11,115 nt of DNA from Candidatus Melainabacteria bacterium. Its GTDB lineage: Bacteria > Cyanobacteriota > Vampirovibrionia > Obscuribacterales > Obscuribacteraceae. The first letter of the stretch is position 1. Every line of letters starts with the position of its first letter. Below the pieces are notes generated by a model. The model was not told where the DNA came from. It saw only the letters and a list, made by a program, of their open reading frames with translations, and did not search any database. The stretch is taken from contig PSRH01000077.1 of NCBI GenBank assembly GCA_003175915.1, positions 1 through 11,115 of the forward strand, in the 5' to 3' direction. The translations under genes were made by a program, and so were the position numbers. This document shows, in pieces, positions 1 to 6,698 of this stretch.

Positions 1-64
1 AAACGTCTACACATATTGGCCCTTGCCAAGAACAAGCTTGACAAGACTCTGAACGGTTCGCCGT

Positions 65-409
65 TTACGAAACCCTGGCTATTTCTGGATCAACCGCTTC
101 TTGTGTTTCGGCGGCCTGCACCTGTACTTCGTGCTTCTTAGAGCGGAAGCATGAGCTGCAGTATACCGGTCGATAGCCTTTAGGTTGAAAAGGAACTCTG
201 GTTGGTGACCCGCATTCTGCGCAATTAACTTCAGCGGTACGGCTTGGGTCTTCGCCGTTGCGTTGCACCCGCATCAAAATACGACAGTTGGGGCACCGCT
301 TTGGCTCATTTACCAATCCTTTTGCACTGAAAAATTCTTGCTCGCCAGCTGAGAATACGAAAGTTTTATTGCAATCCCGACAGATAAGATCTTTGTTTTG
401 GAATGACAT
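65..409 (-). CDS. Two-module zinc-ribbon protein (zf-trcl plus CxxC-x17-CxxC)
   Basis: A 114-residue soluble protein with eight cysteines in four CxxC knuckles. Residues 8-43 hold C10/C13 and C39/C42 around an AGEQEFF-SAKG-EPKRCPNCR core. This matches the probable zinc-ribbon family often called zf-trcl. Residues 63-87 hold C63/C66 and C84/C87 separated by exactly 17 residues, the signature of the CxxC-x17-CxxC domain. Each half should bind one zinc ion. The last 25 residues are polar and probably disordered. The role of these proteins is not established; nucleic-acid or protein binding is a guess. The ATG at 409 is preceded by an AAGGG about 11 nt upstream, and the stop is TAA. The neighbour tsaD lies 217 nt upstream on the same strand, so this is probably a separate transcription unit. 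Family assignment is strong; function is unknown. Confidence 0.88.
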   Translation of the reverse strand: MSFQNKDLICRDCNKTFVFSAGEQEFFSAKGLVNEPKRCPNCRILMRVQRNGEDPSRTAEVNCAECGSPTRVPFQPKGYRPVYCSSCFRSKKHEVQVQAAETQEAVDPEIARVS

Positions 410-626
410 GACTCAGTAACCCTTGCGCAACAATACCGTAGTCTTGTTGCTAGTCTCGCAGCCCGCTGCGCAGCTAAAAAGGGCGCAACCACCGCTCAAA
501 TCATGCTAGCATGGGCCCCTCAGCCCGGGAAGCAGAAATCAGCTACGTCTGGGGTAAATACCATAGAAATATGGCAATCTCCATAAGTATCTCTTTCAGG
601 GGCATTGATCTTGCACAGTTCGCTTA
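410..626. other. Spacer between tsaD and the zinc-ribbon gene, with several dyads
   Basis: This non-coding spacer has four small symmetries. GCAACAA at 427-433 pairs with TTGTTGC at 444-450, just upstream of the zinc-ribbon gene's ribosome site. CGCAGC/GCTGCG (457-470) surrounds a two-base centre. CATGCTAGCATG at 502-513 is a perfect 12-bp palindrome. CCATA-GAAA-TATGG lies at 561-574. No convincing sigma70 promoter or T-tailed terminator is visible, so these are only candidate operator or leader structures. Confidence 0.35.
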
Positions 627-1631
627 CTATTGGTTTCTTGAACTGTCGAGCTGGTGACGACGTCTATCTTTAGAACGAGAATAGGCTGTTAATGGTTCTT
701 GCCCTGTGATTGGGCAAAAGTAGGCGGCTGCAGCAACCATGGCCGCGTTATCCGTGCAGAACTGCGCGGCAGGCCAGAAGACAGGCACGGGTGACTGCTC
801 CTTCAATTGGCGCCGTAACTCAGAGTTGGCCGCCACGCCGCCGGCTAGAACGATTGATTGAGCGCCCGTTCGTTTCTGGGCTTCAATTGTCTTTCTAACC
901 AGAACCCTGACGACGGCCTCTTGAAAGGAAGCGGCTAAATCGGCCACTGGAATAGGTGCGTGAAGCTTCTCCAGCGTCCTCAATACTGCGGTTTTTAAGC
1001 CGCTGAAGCTGAAATTGAAACCGCTCACCACCCCTTCCGGAAAATTGAAAGCCTGACAATTGCCAGTACCTGCCAGTTTATCGATCATCGGGCCACCCGG
1101 ATAACCTAGGCCAAGCAACCTGGCCACCTTGTCGTAGGCCTCGCCCACGGCGTCATCGAGGGTCTCGCCCAGTACTTCGCTTTCACGATAACTTCGGCAA
1201 TGCAAAATTTGCGTATGGCCGCCGCTGACAAGCAGGGCGACAAAGGGCGGCTTCAGATCGGTTTCCAGATAATTGGCGCAGACATGGGCAGCTAGATGGT
1301 CGACTCCTATAAGAGGCAGATCCCAGGACCAACTGAGCGCTTTAGCGGCTGAGATGCCCACCAATAGAGTGCCAATCAGTCCGGGTCCCAGCGTACAGGC
1401 GACGCCATCGAGCTCCTTGTCGGTAAGCGCTGCTTCTTTCAACGTCTGAGCAATTACCTGGTTGATCACTTCCAGATGCTCGCGTGCTGCCACCTCCGGC
1501 ACCACTCCACCAAAGGCAGCGTGGGTGACCGTTTGCGAAAAAAGGCAATGAGAGCGAAGCCGCCTTCCATCCTCGACAATCGCTGCAGCTGTCTCGTCGC
1601 AGCTCGTTTCAATCGCCAAGTAATTAACCAT
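627..1631 (-). CDS. tsaD: tRNA N6-adenosine threonylcarbamoyltransferase TsaD
   Basis: TsaD transfers the threonylcarbamoyl group from threonylcarbamoyl-AMP to A37 of ANN-decoding tRNAs, making t6A with TsaB, TsaE and TsaC-type enzymes in the cytoplasm. The 334-residue product has the usual bacterial length and the ASKHA fold. Visible motifs are the N-terminal phosphate loop AIETSCDET (6-14), FGGVVPEVAAREH (40-52), the metal ligands H112 and H116 in DHLAAH, LVSGGHT (134-140), the LGETLDDAVGEAYDK stretch (154-168), FSFSGLKTAV (207-216), LAGGVAANSELR (262-273) and the metal-binding D294 in CTDNAAM. The frame is open upstream to 1670. I chose the ATG at 1631 because the protein then begins MVNYLAIETSCDE like other family members, and an AGGT lies about nine bases before it. 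It looks complete and active. Its neighbours are unrelated to t6A synthesis. Confidence 0.97.
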   Translation of the reverse strand: MVNYLAIETSCDETAAAIVEDGRRLRSHCLFSQTVTHAAFGGVVPEVAAREHLEVINQVIAQTLKEAALTDKELDGVACTLGPGLIGTLLVGISAAKALSWSWDLPLIGVDHLAAHVCANYLETDLKPPFVALLVSGGHTQILHCRSYRESEVLGETLDDAVGEAYDKVARLLGLGYPGGPMIDKLAGTGNCQAFNFPEGVVSGFNFSFSGLKTAVLRTLEKLHAPIPVADLAASFQEAVVRVLVRKTIEAQKRTGAQSIVLAGGVAANSELRRQLKEQSPVPVFWPAAQFCTDNAAMVAAAAYFCPITGQEPLTAYSRSKDRRRHQLDSSRNQ

Positions 1632-1696
1632 GCTTTTTACCTGCCAGCCATAGCTTGAAAAGCGCCACAATTAAGCTCTAAGAGCCCTTTTAGCTA

Positions 1697-1725
1697 TTGA
1701 CAAGCGCGGCCCTCGAGGGTACGAT
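1697..1725 (+). promoter_or_regulatory. Candidate sigma70 promoter for the exported-protein pair
   Basis: A consensus -35 TTGACA (1697-1702) is followed after exactly 17 bases by TACGAT (1720-1725), a 4/6 match to -10. The spacer contains the perfect 10-bp palindrome CCCTCGAGGG (1710-1719), a possible operator. Transcription would start near 1732 and leave a leader of about 140 nt before the gene at 1875. The leader also has a weak TTCCC/GGGAA dyad (1751-1769). There is no experimental support. Confidence 0.5.
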
Positions 1726-1874
1726 TCTGCCCATCGGTAAGCGCCTAAAATTCCCCATTTAAGAGGGAAATCTGAACCCTTAGGACCTGCCGATCGTAGC
1801 AGCACTTAGCATCTTACCAAGTAAAGATCATCGTTCTTCAAAGCCCGTCTACTTTTCGTCACGGACGATTACCA

Positions 1875-2498
1875 ATGAAAATATCTCATTCTTGGCCGCT
1901 AGGCCCGCTGGCTTTTTTGCTTGCCGTTTCGGCAATTTGCTTTGCCACAAGTCCCAGTTGGGGGGCGGACCCCGGTAATGTGCTTTTCGGAAACGACAAC
2001 GTGGCGCCCAGTAGCAATTTTGACGGTGACGACATATTCGGCTCTGGCGCCGTCGGCGAGACCGACGCGAACGGAAAACCTATAGGCAACCTCGGCAACC
2101 CCGGCGTACTGGGCGAAAGTCACCCAGGTTGGGGAGCTAATCAGGTCAATGGCGGTAATTTCATCCCCGGACCGATTAACGACTACCCGAACTGGTCCAC
2201 TGTCGGCCGCCGTTATGGTGGCAATGGACCGAACGAGCGCCACCAGTTTCCTATCGGTGTGCGTGGCGGCGTGCCCGAGACTTCCACCAAGCTAATTGCA
2301 CCGATGAACAACCTTATGACAGGGTCGGCCCAGGGTTCTGGATTCGAAGGCCAACATACGTTCGGCTTCAGCGGTGACCAGAGTCAGGAATACTTGGGTG
2401 TGCGCAGCACGGCTAAGGGCGTTAGCCCACAATCGGGAGGCTCCCTCCAGCCTACTGGTACTGGTGCAGTCAACGTTAATATCACCGATGGATGGTAA
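1875..2498 (+). CDS. Exported Gly/Asn-rich protein of unknown function
   Basis: I do not recognise this 207-residue protein. Its N-terminus looks like a Sec signal peptide: a short start with K2, a hydrophobic stretch at about 9-25 (PLAFLLAVSAICFA) and a likely cleavage near A24 or A31 before DPGN. The mature part has no cysteine or second membrane segment. It is rich in Gly, Asn, Ser and Pro, with motifs such as NGKPIGNLGNPGVLGE and GWGANQVNGGN, suggesting an extended, flexible secreted or surface protein. It ends in W. The ATG has only a weak GGA upstream, but the leader fits this start. The next gene, also exported, begins 27 nt later, so the two are probably co-transcribed from the promoter near 1700. 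A role alongside the pilus system is pure conjecture. Confidence 0.78.
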   Translation: MKISHSWPLGPLAFLLAVSAICFATSPSWGADPGNVLFGNDNVAPSSNFDGDDIFGSGAVGETDANGKPIGNLGNPGVLGESHPGWGANQVNGGNFIPGPINDYPNWSTVGRRYGGNGPNERHQFPIGVRGGVPETSTKLIAPMNNLMTGSAQGSGFEGQHTFGFSGDQSQEYLGVRSTAKGVSPQSGGSLQPTGTGAVNVNITDGW

Positions 2499-2525
2499 CT
2501 CACTCACTTTCAAGAGGACAAGACC

Positions 2526-3128
2526 TTGATTAATCACCTACATCTCAAGCAAAAGATCAATCATCCGGTTACGCGACTTACAGCAGTTCTCCTGGCGATT
2601 GCAGCCTGCTATACCGTGTCCTCATGGCAAAGAGTACAAGCCGAACCAGAGTTTGACGTCAACGGCGTGGTCACCGATCCTCAGGGTAGCGGCGGAGCAG
2701 GTTATTCCAGTAGCCGGAACGACCCCAATTCTGCGGTGCGTCAAAGTGATTCATTCCGTACCGGAGAGGGCCCTGACCGAGCCATGGAAAAAGAGCTGAC
2801 ACCCGACTATACCTCAAATCAGCAAACCTCCAGAAGTAACATTCCTCTTGCCGGCGCACCAACGACAACCACTCAAACTCAATTCACTCAACTGGACAAG
2901 GTCTATGGGGGAACGCAACCTCAGGGCTTGCCGCAAACCAGATTGGATAGTTTTGTCGCCCAAGCAGGTGGACAGGCAGAGCTCATCTACGGCGATGAAG
3001 GAGTTTTTGACATTCCACCCTATTTCAATTTTACGGACGATCACCACATCAACACCGGCATCCACTCAGGTATTACTACCGGGCACCAAGATGGCAGCCT
3101 GCCCGAAGCCTGGGGCTTTCCTCAATAA
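2526..3128 (+). CDS. Exported hydrophilic protein of unknown function
   Basis: A 200-residue product I cannot assign. The start is TTG at 2526, with a good AGAGGA ribosome site eight bases upstream and no better in-frame start. The N-terminus has basic residues (K9, K11, R18), a hydrophobic core at about 19-32 (TAVLLAIAACYTV) and a textbook Sec cleavage after V-Q-A39, before EPEFDVNG. The mature chain lacks cysteines and is polar and rich in Thr, Gln, Gly and Ser. A TTTTQTQFTQ tract lies in the middle. The C-terminal 40 residues are more ordered and aromatic, with a DDHH-x4-GIHSGITTGHQ histidine-rich stretch that could bind metal. I see no clear sequence similarity to the preceding exported protein. 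The 27-nt gap and strong ribosome site suggest a two-gene unit. Confidence 0.78.
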   Translation: MINHLHLKQKINHPVTRLTAVLLAIAACYTVSSWQRVQAEPEFDVNGVVTDPQGSGGAGYSSSRNDPNSAVRQSDSFRTGEGPDRAMEKELTPDYTSNQQTSRSNIPLAGAPTTTTQTQFTQLDKVYGGTQPQGLPQTRLDSFVAQAGGQAELIYGDEGVFDIPPYFNFTDDHHINTGIHSGITTGHQDGSLPEAWGFPQ

Positions 3129-3191
3129 TCGTCCGGGCAATTTCTGCCAGGCAAATACTTAACCTGAAGCCGATCTACTTCCCAGGCTCTG

Positions 3192-3197
3192 TATAAT
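3192..3197 (+). promoter_or_regulatory. Candidate -10 box for ridA-prepilin peptidase
   Basis: A perfect TATAAT lies about 80 bases upstream of ridA in the 150-nt spacer after the exported pair. No convincing -35 sits at 16-18 bases. It may be an activator-dependent or weak promoter, or a chance match. Confidence 0.35.
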
Positions 3198-3214
3198 TAC
3201 CCTTGCTCGTTGAT

Positions 3215-3227
3215 TTTTCGAGAAAGA
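3215..3227. promoter_or_regulatory. TTTTCGAGAAAGA motif, copy 1 (ridA leader)
   Basis: This 13-base string contains the dyad TTTC-GA-GAAA. An identical copy occurs at 10649-10661, upstream of cpaB. Here it would sit in the 5' leader of ridA-prepilin peptidase. It may be a shared regulator site linking the two pilus loci; see findings. Confidence 0.3.
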
Positions 3228-3278
3228 ATTTGAGATTCTTCTGGCAAGTCAACCGACAGATCAGGGAGAGTCGTGCCT

Positions 3279-3656
3279 ATGATTCAAGTTGTCACTACAG
3301 ATGCCGCGCCTAAAGCTCAAGGTCCCTATTCTCAAGCAATAGTGGCTGGCGGACTGGTTTTCGTATCAGGACAGATCGCCATCGATCCGAAGACCAACCA
3401 GTTCGTCGATGGTTCGATTAGCGAGCAGACGCGTCGGGTTCTGGAGAACCTTTCGGCTGTATTGCAATCGGTAGGTGGTGGCTTGAACAAGGTTGTCAAA
3501 GCCACGGTTTTCCTCAAAGACATGAATGACTTTGACGCCATGAACGCCATCTATTCGGAGTTCTTCACAAGTCACAAGCCGGCACGAGCAACCGTTCAAG
3601 TTGCCCGCTTGCCTCGCGATGCTAAAGTCGAAATCGAATTAGTAGCGCTTGCATGA
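3279..3656 (+). CDS. ridA: RidA-family reactive imine/enamine deaminase
   Basis: RidA hydrolyses reactive 2-aminoacrylate and related enamines/imines released by PLP enzymes, protecting the cell; it acts as a cytoplasmic trimer. The 125-residue protein has the full YjgF/Rid fold signature: APKAQGPYSQAI (9-20), VFVSGQIAIDP (27-37), VVKATVFLKDMNDF (72-85), PARATVQVARLPRDAKVEIE (101-120). R103 and E120 correspond to the catalytic Arg and Glu of active RidA, so it should be a true deaminase. The frame also opens at GTG 3273, but the ATG at 3279 gives the family's usual N-terminus. AGGGAG (3263-3268) could serve either start. Its stop overlaps the next gene's ATG (ATGA), implying translational coupling with a prepilin peptidase, an unexpected partner. 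Confidence 0.95.
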   Translation: MIQVVTTDAAPKAQGPYSQAIVAGGLVFVSGQIAIDPKTNQFVDGSISEQTRRVLENLSAVLQSVGGGLNKVVKATVFLKDMNDFDAMNAIYSEFFTSHKPARATVQVARLPRDAKVEIELVALA

Positions 3657-4240
3657 GCAGCATGAATTTGAGTCTTTTGGACATAAGCCACCTCATCCTT
3701 CTGGCCGTCGTCTGCGTGGCTGTGATCATCGACTGGCGCACGACGAAGATCCCCAATCTCCTTACTTTTCCCTCCGCAGTTGTTGGTATTGGCCTCAACT
3801 GGATGATTTCGGGATGGCAGGGCGCACTGCATGCAGTGGCAGCCTGGTTTTTGGGCGCGGTGATCATTGTCGCTCTGGCTGTCGCACCGATTGGCCCGAA
3901 GTACGCAGGTGAAAAAATCGGTATGGGCGATGCCAAGCTGATTGCGGCCATCGGCGCCTTCCTCGGAATAAAGGATGTCTTGCTCGTCGTTTTGTATTTC
4001 TGTCTTAGCTTCGGCATACTTTCTATGGTGAAGATGGCGCTCAGCATACCGTGGAAGCAGGTTGCTAACCGGATGCAAGTTTTCCTGATCGCTTCAGAGA
4101 AGGAACTCCCTCCCGTGGACACTGCCGCGCTTATGTCGGCCCGCACCTCGACCATGCCTATCAGCCTGGCTGTGCTTATGGCGCTCTTACTTACCCTGGC
4201 CTTCCGCGAGCAAACGCTCGCTTTCCTGGGAATACACTAG
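3653..4240 (+). CDS. cpaA: Prepilin peptidase, A24 family (CpaA/TadV type)
   Basis: This inner-membrane aspartic peptidase cleaves the leader of Flp-type pilins, and possibly TadE/F-like pseudopilins. The 195-residue protein has the two expected catalytic aspartates: D27 in IIDWRTTKIPN, and D93 in GMGDAKL, the GxGD motif. Several hydrophobic helices follow (about 12-27, 36-52, 58-80, 94-105, 107-129, 168-186). It lacks the N-terminal methyltransferase-type domain of large PilD enzymes, as expected of the small CpaA/TadV class. A segment of about 40 residues (131-167) before the last helix is hydrophilic. The ATG overlaps the ridA stop and has no ribosome site of its own; an ATG at 3662 is an alternative. 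It faces the Tad operon head to tail across a short spacer, so it is the likely peptidase for that system. Assignment is firm; its substrate is not in the window. Confidence 0.93.
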   Translation: MSSMNLSLLDISHLILLAVVCVAVIIDWRTTKIPNLLTFPSAVVGIGLNWMISGWQGALHAVAAWFLGAVIIVALAVAPIGPKYAGEKIGMGDAKLIAAIGAFLGIKDVLLVVLYFCLSFGILSMVKMALSIPWKQVANRMQVFLIASEKELPPVDTAALMSARTSTMPISLAVLMALLLTLAFREQTLAFLGIH

Positions 4241-4271
4241 ACCATGCTTCGTCCGGAACGGGCCACTTCTT

Positions 4272-4299
4272 CTCGGGCGACGCCGTGCGTCGCCCCTAC
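4272..4299. repeat. REP-like hairpin element, copy A
   Basis: A perfect 8-bp stem GGGCGACG (4275-4282) / CGTCGCCC (4288-4295) encloses the loop CCGTG and is followed by CTAC. It lies about 35 nt after the prepilin peptidase stop. It matches copy B in inverted orientation and is of the GTAGGGGCG-type short palindromic repeats seen in many bacterial genomes. It could also end transcription, though no T-tail follows. Confidence 0.65.
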
Positions 4300-4354
4300 A
4301 GTTGAGATCTCGGTGCAAATTGACAGAGCCTCTGCGTATTAGGTCATCTTTGCC

Positions 4355-4382
4355 GTAGGGCGAGGCCATGCCTCGCCCGGTC
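4355..4382. repeat. REP-like hairpin element, copy B (inverted)
   Basis: GTA followed by a perfect 8-bp stem GGGCGAGG (4358-4365) / CCTCGCCC (4371-4378) with loop CCATG. Read on the opposite strand it aligns with copy A, with a single compensated C-G to G-C change in the stem. The 55 nt between the copies hold nothing I recognise. It lies about 35 nt beyond the DUF192 stop. Confidence 0.65.
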
Positions 4383-4414
4383 TCAACATACCAATTAGAT
4401 CGAAGCGAGGCTTG

Positions 4415-4768
4415 TTATGACGTTTCTTCAAACTTCAGACGATCACCAAGGGCGGTACCCGTCGCGTCGATTGTCCCGGAGGGCAACTCCAGGCAACCAT
4501 GAGCTTTCCAGTAATGGTCGGAAATCCCCCAGGGCTTTATATCTTTCACCATGCCGACCACACTTCCCTGTTTATCGACGAATATTGCATCGATAGGAAA
4601 GGTCATGCCGATCATATGAATTGACTGGCAGGGCAGCAAATAAAGCCCTTCTCCGGCGGCCAGAGGTGGACCGCCCAGTAAGCCGCGTAGCCGGTCGAAG
4701 AAACCATAGGCGCCTCTTGCTGACGAGGCAACAGTTTGCTGACGAGTTTCGTTGACGACGCGCAGCAC
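4415..4768 (-). CDS. DUF192 family protein
   Basis: The 117-residue protein matches the DUF192 (PF02643) pattern along its length: LRGLLGGPPLAAGEGLYLLPC (27-47), SIHMIGMTFPIDAIFVD (49-65), a GSVVGMVKDIKPW strand (68-80), LELPSGT (93-99) and a final GD (108-109). The family's biochemical function is not established. Many members carry a signal peptide; this one has none visible, so it is probably cytoplasmic, unless the start is wrong. The start is GTG at 4768, with only a distant AAGG upstream, so it may be translated by coupling to tadC, which ends 24 nt before. It closes the Tad gene run and probably shares its mRNA, which hints at a pilus-related or regulatory role without proving it. Confidence 0.88.
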   Translation of the reverse strand: MLRVVNETRQQTVASSARGAYGFFDRLRGLLGGPPLAAGEGLYLLPCQSIHMIGMTFPIDAIFVDKQGSVVGMVKDIKPWGISDHYWKAHGCLELPSGTIDATGTALGDRLKFEETS

Positions 4769-4792
4769 CGGATTATATGCGCCTTTCGCTGA

Positions 4793-5722
4793 CTACTTGC
4801 CGCCCATAAGAGGACCGAGGGCTGACATGAGAGTAACTACAGCTGGTCCAAGCATTGGCGCCATAATCAGAGGCATGACGAAGAGCATGATTACAGGCAC
4901 CATCTTGACCGGCACTTTCGCCGCTTCTTCTTCTTTCTTTCTCTTCAATCGATCGCGCAAGGCTTCACCTTGTTGCTTCAGGGGATAGCTGATATCAGCA
5001 CCTTTCGCTTCTGCAGCAATCAGAGCGCTAGCCATACTGATCAATTCGTCAACACCGCATCTCTCACCCATATCACGTAAGGCGATCGGCACTGACTTGG
5101 CAAATACTTTCACGTCATTGATGAGCTGAGCCAATTCAACAGCAAGGATCGGACACGAGTCTCCGGTTTCTTTGGCGACTTTGTCGACTGACATGAGCAA
5201 GCCCAAACCGGCTTGGGCACAGACAATTAGAAGATCGATAATGGTCGGCAACTCATTCAGAATTAAATCCTTGCGCTTCTTTACGCGTCCTGCCAGGAAG
5301 AAGTTCGGCATCAACCAGCCGATTATCGCCGCCGGGACACAGAGCAAAAGACTGAAGATGTTGCCGGTACCTGCCATCAATCCGAGGAAAAGAACAAAGC
5401 CGACGATCACGGACTTAAGACCTGTATAGATTGCCAGGTGAGCAGGTGTTCGATAATTTGCTTCCCGCAAAAACTGCACTGTTCTTTTATCGGCTAACGT
5501 TGGCATCAAGGAAAGCACCAGTTCACCAATCGTCCGCAATAGCACAAGAACTGCCGAGTCCCGAGGTTGGTCGGCAGAATCGGCGTCCTTTTCTTTGGCG
5601 CGTGGCCGCACTCTGACGGCATACGTGTCGACATACTGAGCAAAGACAGGTTGCATCAGAAGTAGGCAGAAGCCCACTACCACTACGAAGGTGAGAAGTC
5701 CTAGGAAAAACGTATTGCCCAC
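4793..5722 (-). CDS. tadC: Tad pilus inner-membrane platform protein TadC
   Basis: One of two T2SS-F/GspF-type membrane proteins on which the CpaF ATPase acts during pilus assembly. The 309-residue protein has an N-terminal helix (about 5-24), a cytoplasmic linker, helices near 101-118 and 121-141, a T2SSF cytoplasmic domain (about 155-265) and C-terminal helices (about 270-305). The NELPTIIDLLIVCAQAGLGL segment and the basic-acidic KRKKEEEAAKVPVKM stretch before the last helices are typical of TadC, not TadB. The start is GTG at 5722, with a GAGGTG ribosome site seven bases upstream lying across the end of tadB. The intergenic gap is 4 nt, so translation is likely coupled. The protein looks complete. 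Confidence 0.94.
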   Translation of the reverse strand: MGNTFFLGLLTFVVVVGFCLLLMQPVFAQYVDTYAVRVRPRAKEKDADSADQPRDSAVLVLLRTIGELVLSLMPTLADKRTVQFLREANYRTPAHLAIYTGLKSVIVGFVLFLGLMAGTGNIFSLLLCVPAAIIGWLMPNFFLAGRVKKRKDLILNELPTIIDLLIVCAQAGLGLLMSVDKVAKETGDSCPILAVELAQLINDVKVFAKSVPIALRDMGERCGVDELISMASALIAAEAKGADISYPLKQQGEALRDRLKRKKEEEAAKVPVKMVPVIMLFVMPLIMAPMLGPAVVTLMSALGPLMGGK

Positions 5723-5726
5723 TTAT

Positions 5727-6659
5727 CTACACCTCAAATGTTGTCATTTTCATGAGAATCCAGAAACCAATCAGTTCCCAAATCACCAGAACGACCATGA
5801 CGATTCTAGCAACGCCGTTGTTAAGGAACGGGATGATATAACCAGGGGAGAAGGCAACTGTAAATAGAGTGATTCCATAAGGCAGACAGCCAATGAACAT
5901 GGCCGTAGCCTTACCCTGAGAAGTTAGAGCGTTCATGAAGTCGCGCAGTTTGAATCGTTCGCGGATGACCTCGGCAATGGTGGCAACGACGTCAGCGAGA
6001 TTTCCCCCTACGTCTTGGCTGATGAAAATCGCGTGCGTCAATAACTTAAAGTCCGGGGTGCGGATACGCAACGTCATTTCGTGCATGACATCGCGGAACG
6101 GTTTGCCGAGCTGAAGAGAAACCAGACCCCGCTTGAATTCGGAGCGGATCGGATCAACAGCGGTATCAGCAAGGACTTTAAATACTTCCATAACCGGCGA
6201 GCCGGCTTTGAGCGAGCTTGCCATTGTCTCGAGGATCTGAGGAAGCTGTTCAGTCAATCTGGTTTGTCGGCGCTTAGCCAGGAAGCTCAGGTAGGCAACG
6301 AATCCACCGGCGCCAATCGGCAAGCCAAGAATGAATCCAACCACGGTCATTTCAGGCAACTGGAAATAGAGTATGAGTGCCAAGACGCAGGCTGTCGTAA
6401 TACTGCTGACAATCCAATACATCCTCATCTTCTCGTACTTCGCTTCCAAGCCAGCCAGCGAAAGCAGGCGTGAGAGATAGTCCGTACGTTGGGTGAGGAA
6501 GATGTTTACTTCCGGGCTGTCGTTGTTCTTTTGGGCCAGGCGGCGTTGCTGCTTGCCCAATCGGCTCAGCTCATCGCTCCATTGCGAACGGGCGAAGGCC
6601 ATAACCATCAACCCGGACACCGTGATCGCCACAAATACAATGATGCTAACTGAATTCAT
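5727..6659 (-). CDS. tadB: Tad pilus inner-membrane platform protein TadB
   Basis: TadB pairs with TadC to form the assembly platform in the cytoplasmic membrane. The 310-residue protein has hydrophobic segments at about 5-23, 82-99, 103-126, 252-271 and 284-304. Its T2SSF domain spans about 135-250, with LTEQLPQILETMASSLKAG (135-153), LTHAIFISQDVGGNLADVV (207-225) and a basic IRERFKLRDFMNALTSQGK (232-250). These are the usual TadB landmarks. It starts at ATG 6659, 39 nt after the cpaF stop, with no clear Shine-Dalgarno, unlike its neighbours. It lies in the canonical order cpaF-tadB-tadC. No sign of truncation. Confidence 0.94.
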   Translation of the reverse strand: MNSVSIIVFVAITVSGLMVMAFARSQWSDELSRLGKQQRRLAQKNNDSPEVNIFLTQRTDYLSRLLSLAGLEAKYEKMRMYWIVSSITTACVLALILYFQLPEMTVVGFILGLPIGAGGFVAYLSFLAKRRQTRLTEQLPQILETMASSLKAGSPVMEVFKVLADTAVDPIRSEFKRGLVSLQLGKPFRDVMHEMTLRIRTPDFKLLTHAIFISQDVGGNLADVVATIAEVIRERFKLRDFMNALTSQGKATAMFIGCLPYGITLFTVAFSPGYIIPFLNNGVARIVMVVLVIWELIGFWILMKMTTFEV

Positions 6660-6698
6660 AAACTATGTACCAGATAAGGGCAGACTGGGCTTCGGTGT

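Noticed and set aside
52..65. AACGG-TTCG-CCGTT hairpin at the zinc-ribbon stop
   Set aside because: Only a 5-bp stem without a U-tract in the gene's direction; the loop is favourable only on the opposite strand.
475..493. CGCCCTTTTT on the minus strand as a terminator of tsaD
   Set aside because: No stem complementary to the preceding GC bases could be found.
1632..1670. 13-residue N-terminal extension of TsaD
   Set aside because: The ATG at 1631 gives the family's normal N-terminus and has a ribosome site.
3273..3278. GTG start for RidA two codons upstream
   Set aside because: Possible given AGGGAG spacing, but the ATG at 3279 matches the usual family start; not decisive.
3596..4155. Long open frames antisense to the prepilin peptidase (160 and 177 codons)
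   Set aside because: The opposite strand encodes a clear A24 peptidase with both catalytic aspartates; these frames show no domain, and such shadows are common opposite helical membrane proteins.
4320..4348. TTGACA at 4320-4325 as a promoter
   Set aside because: No -10 at 16-18 bases, and it lies between two converging gene ends.
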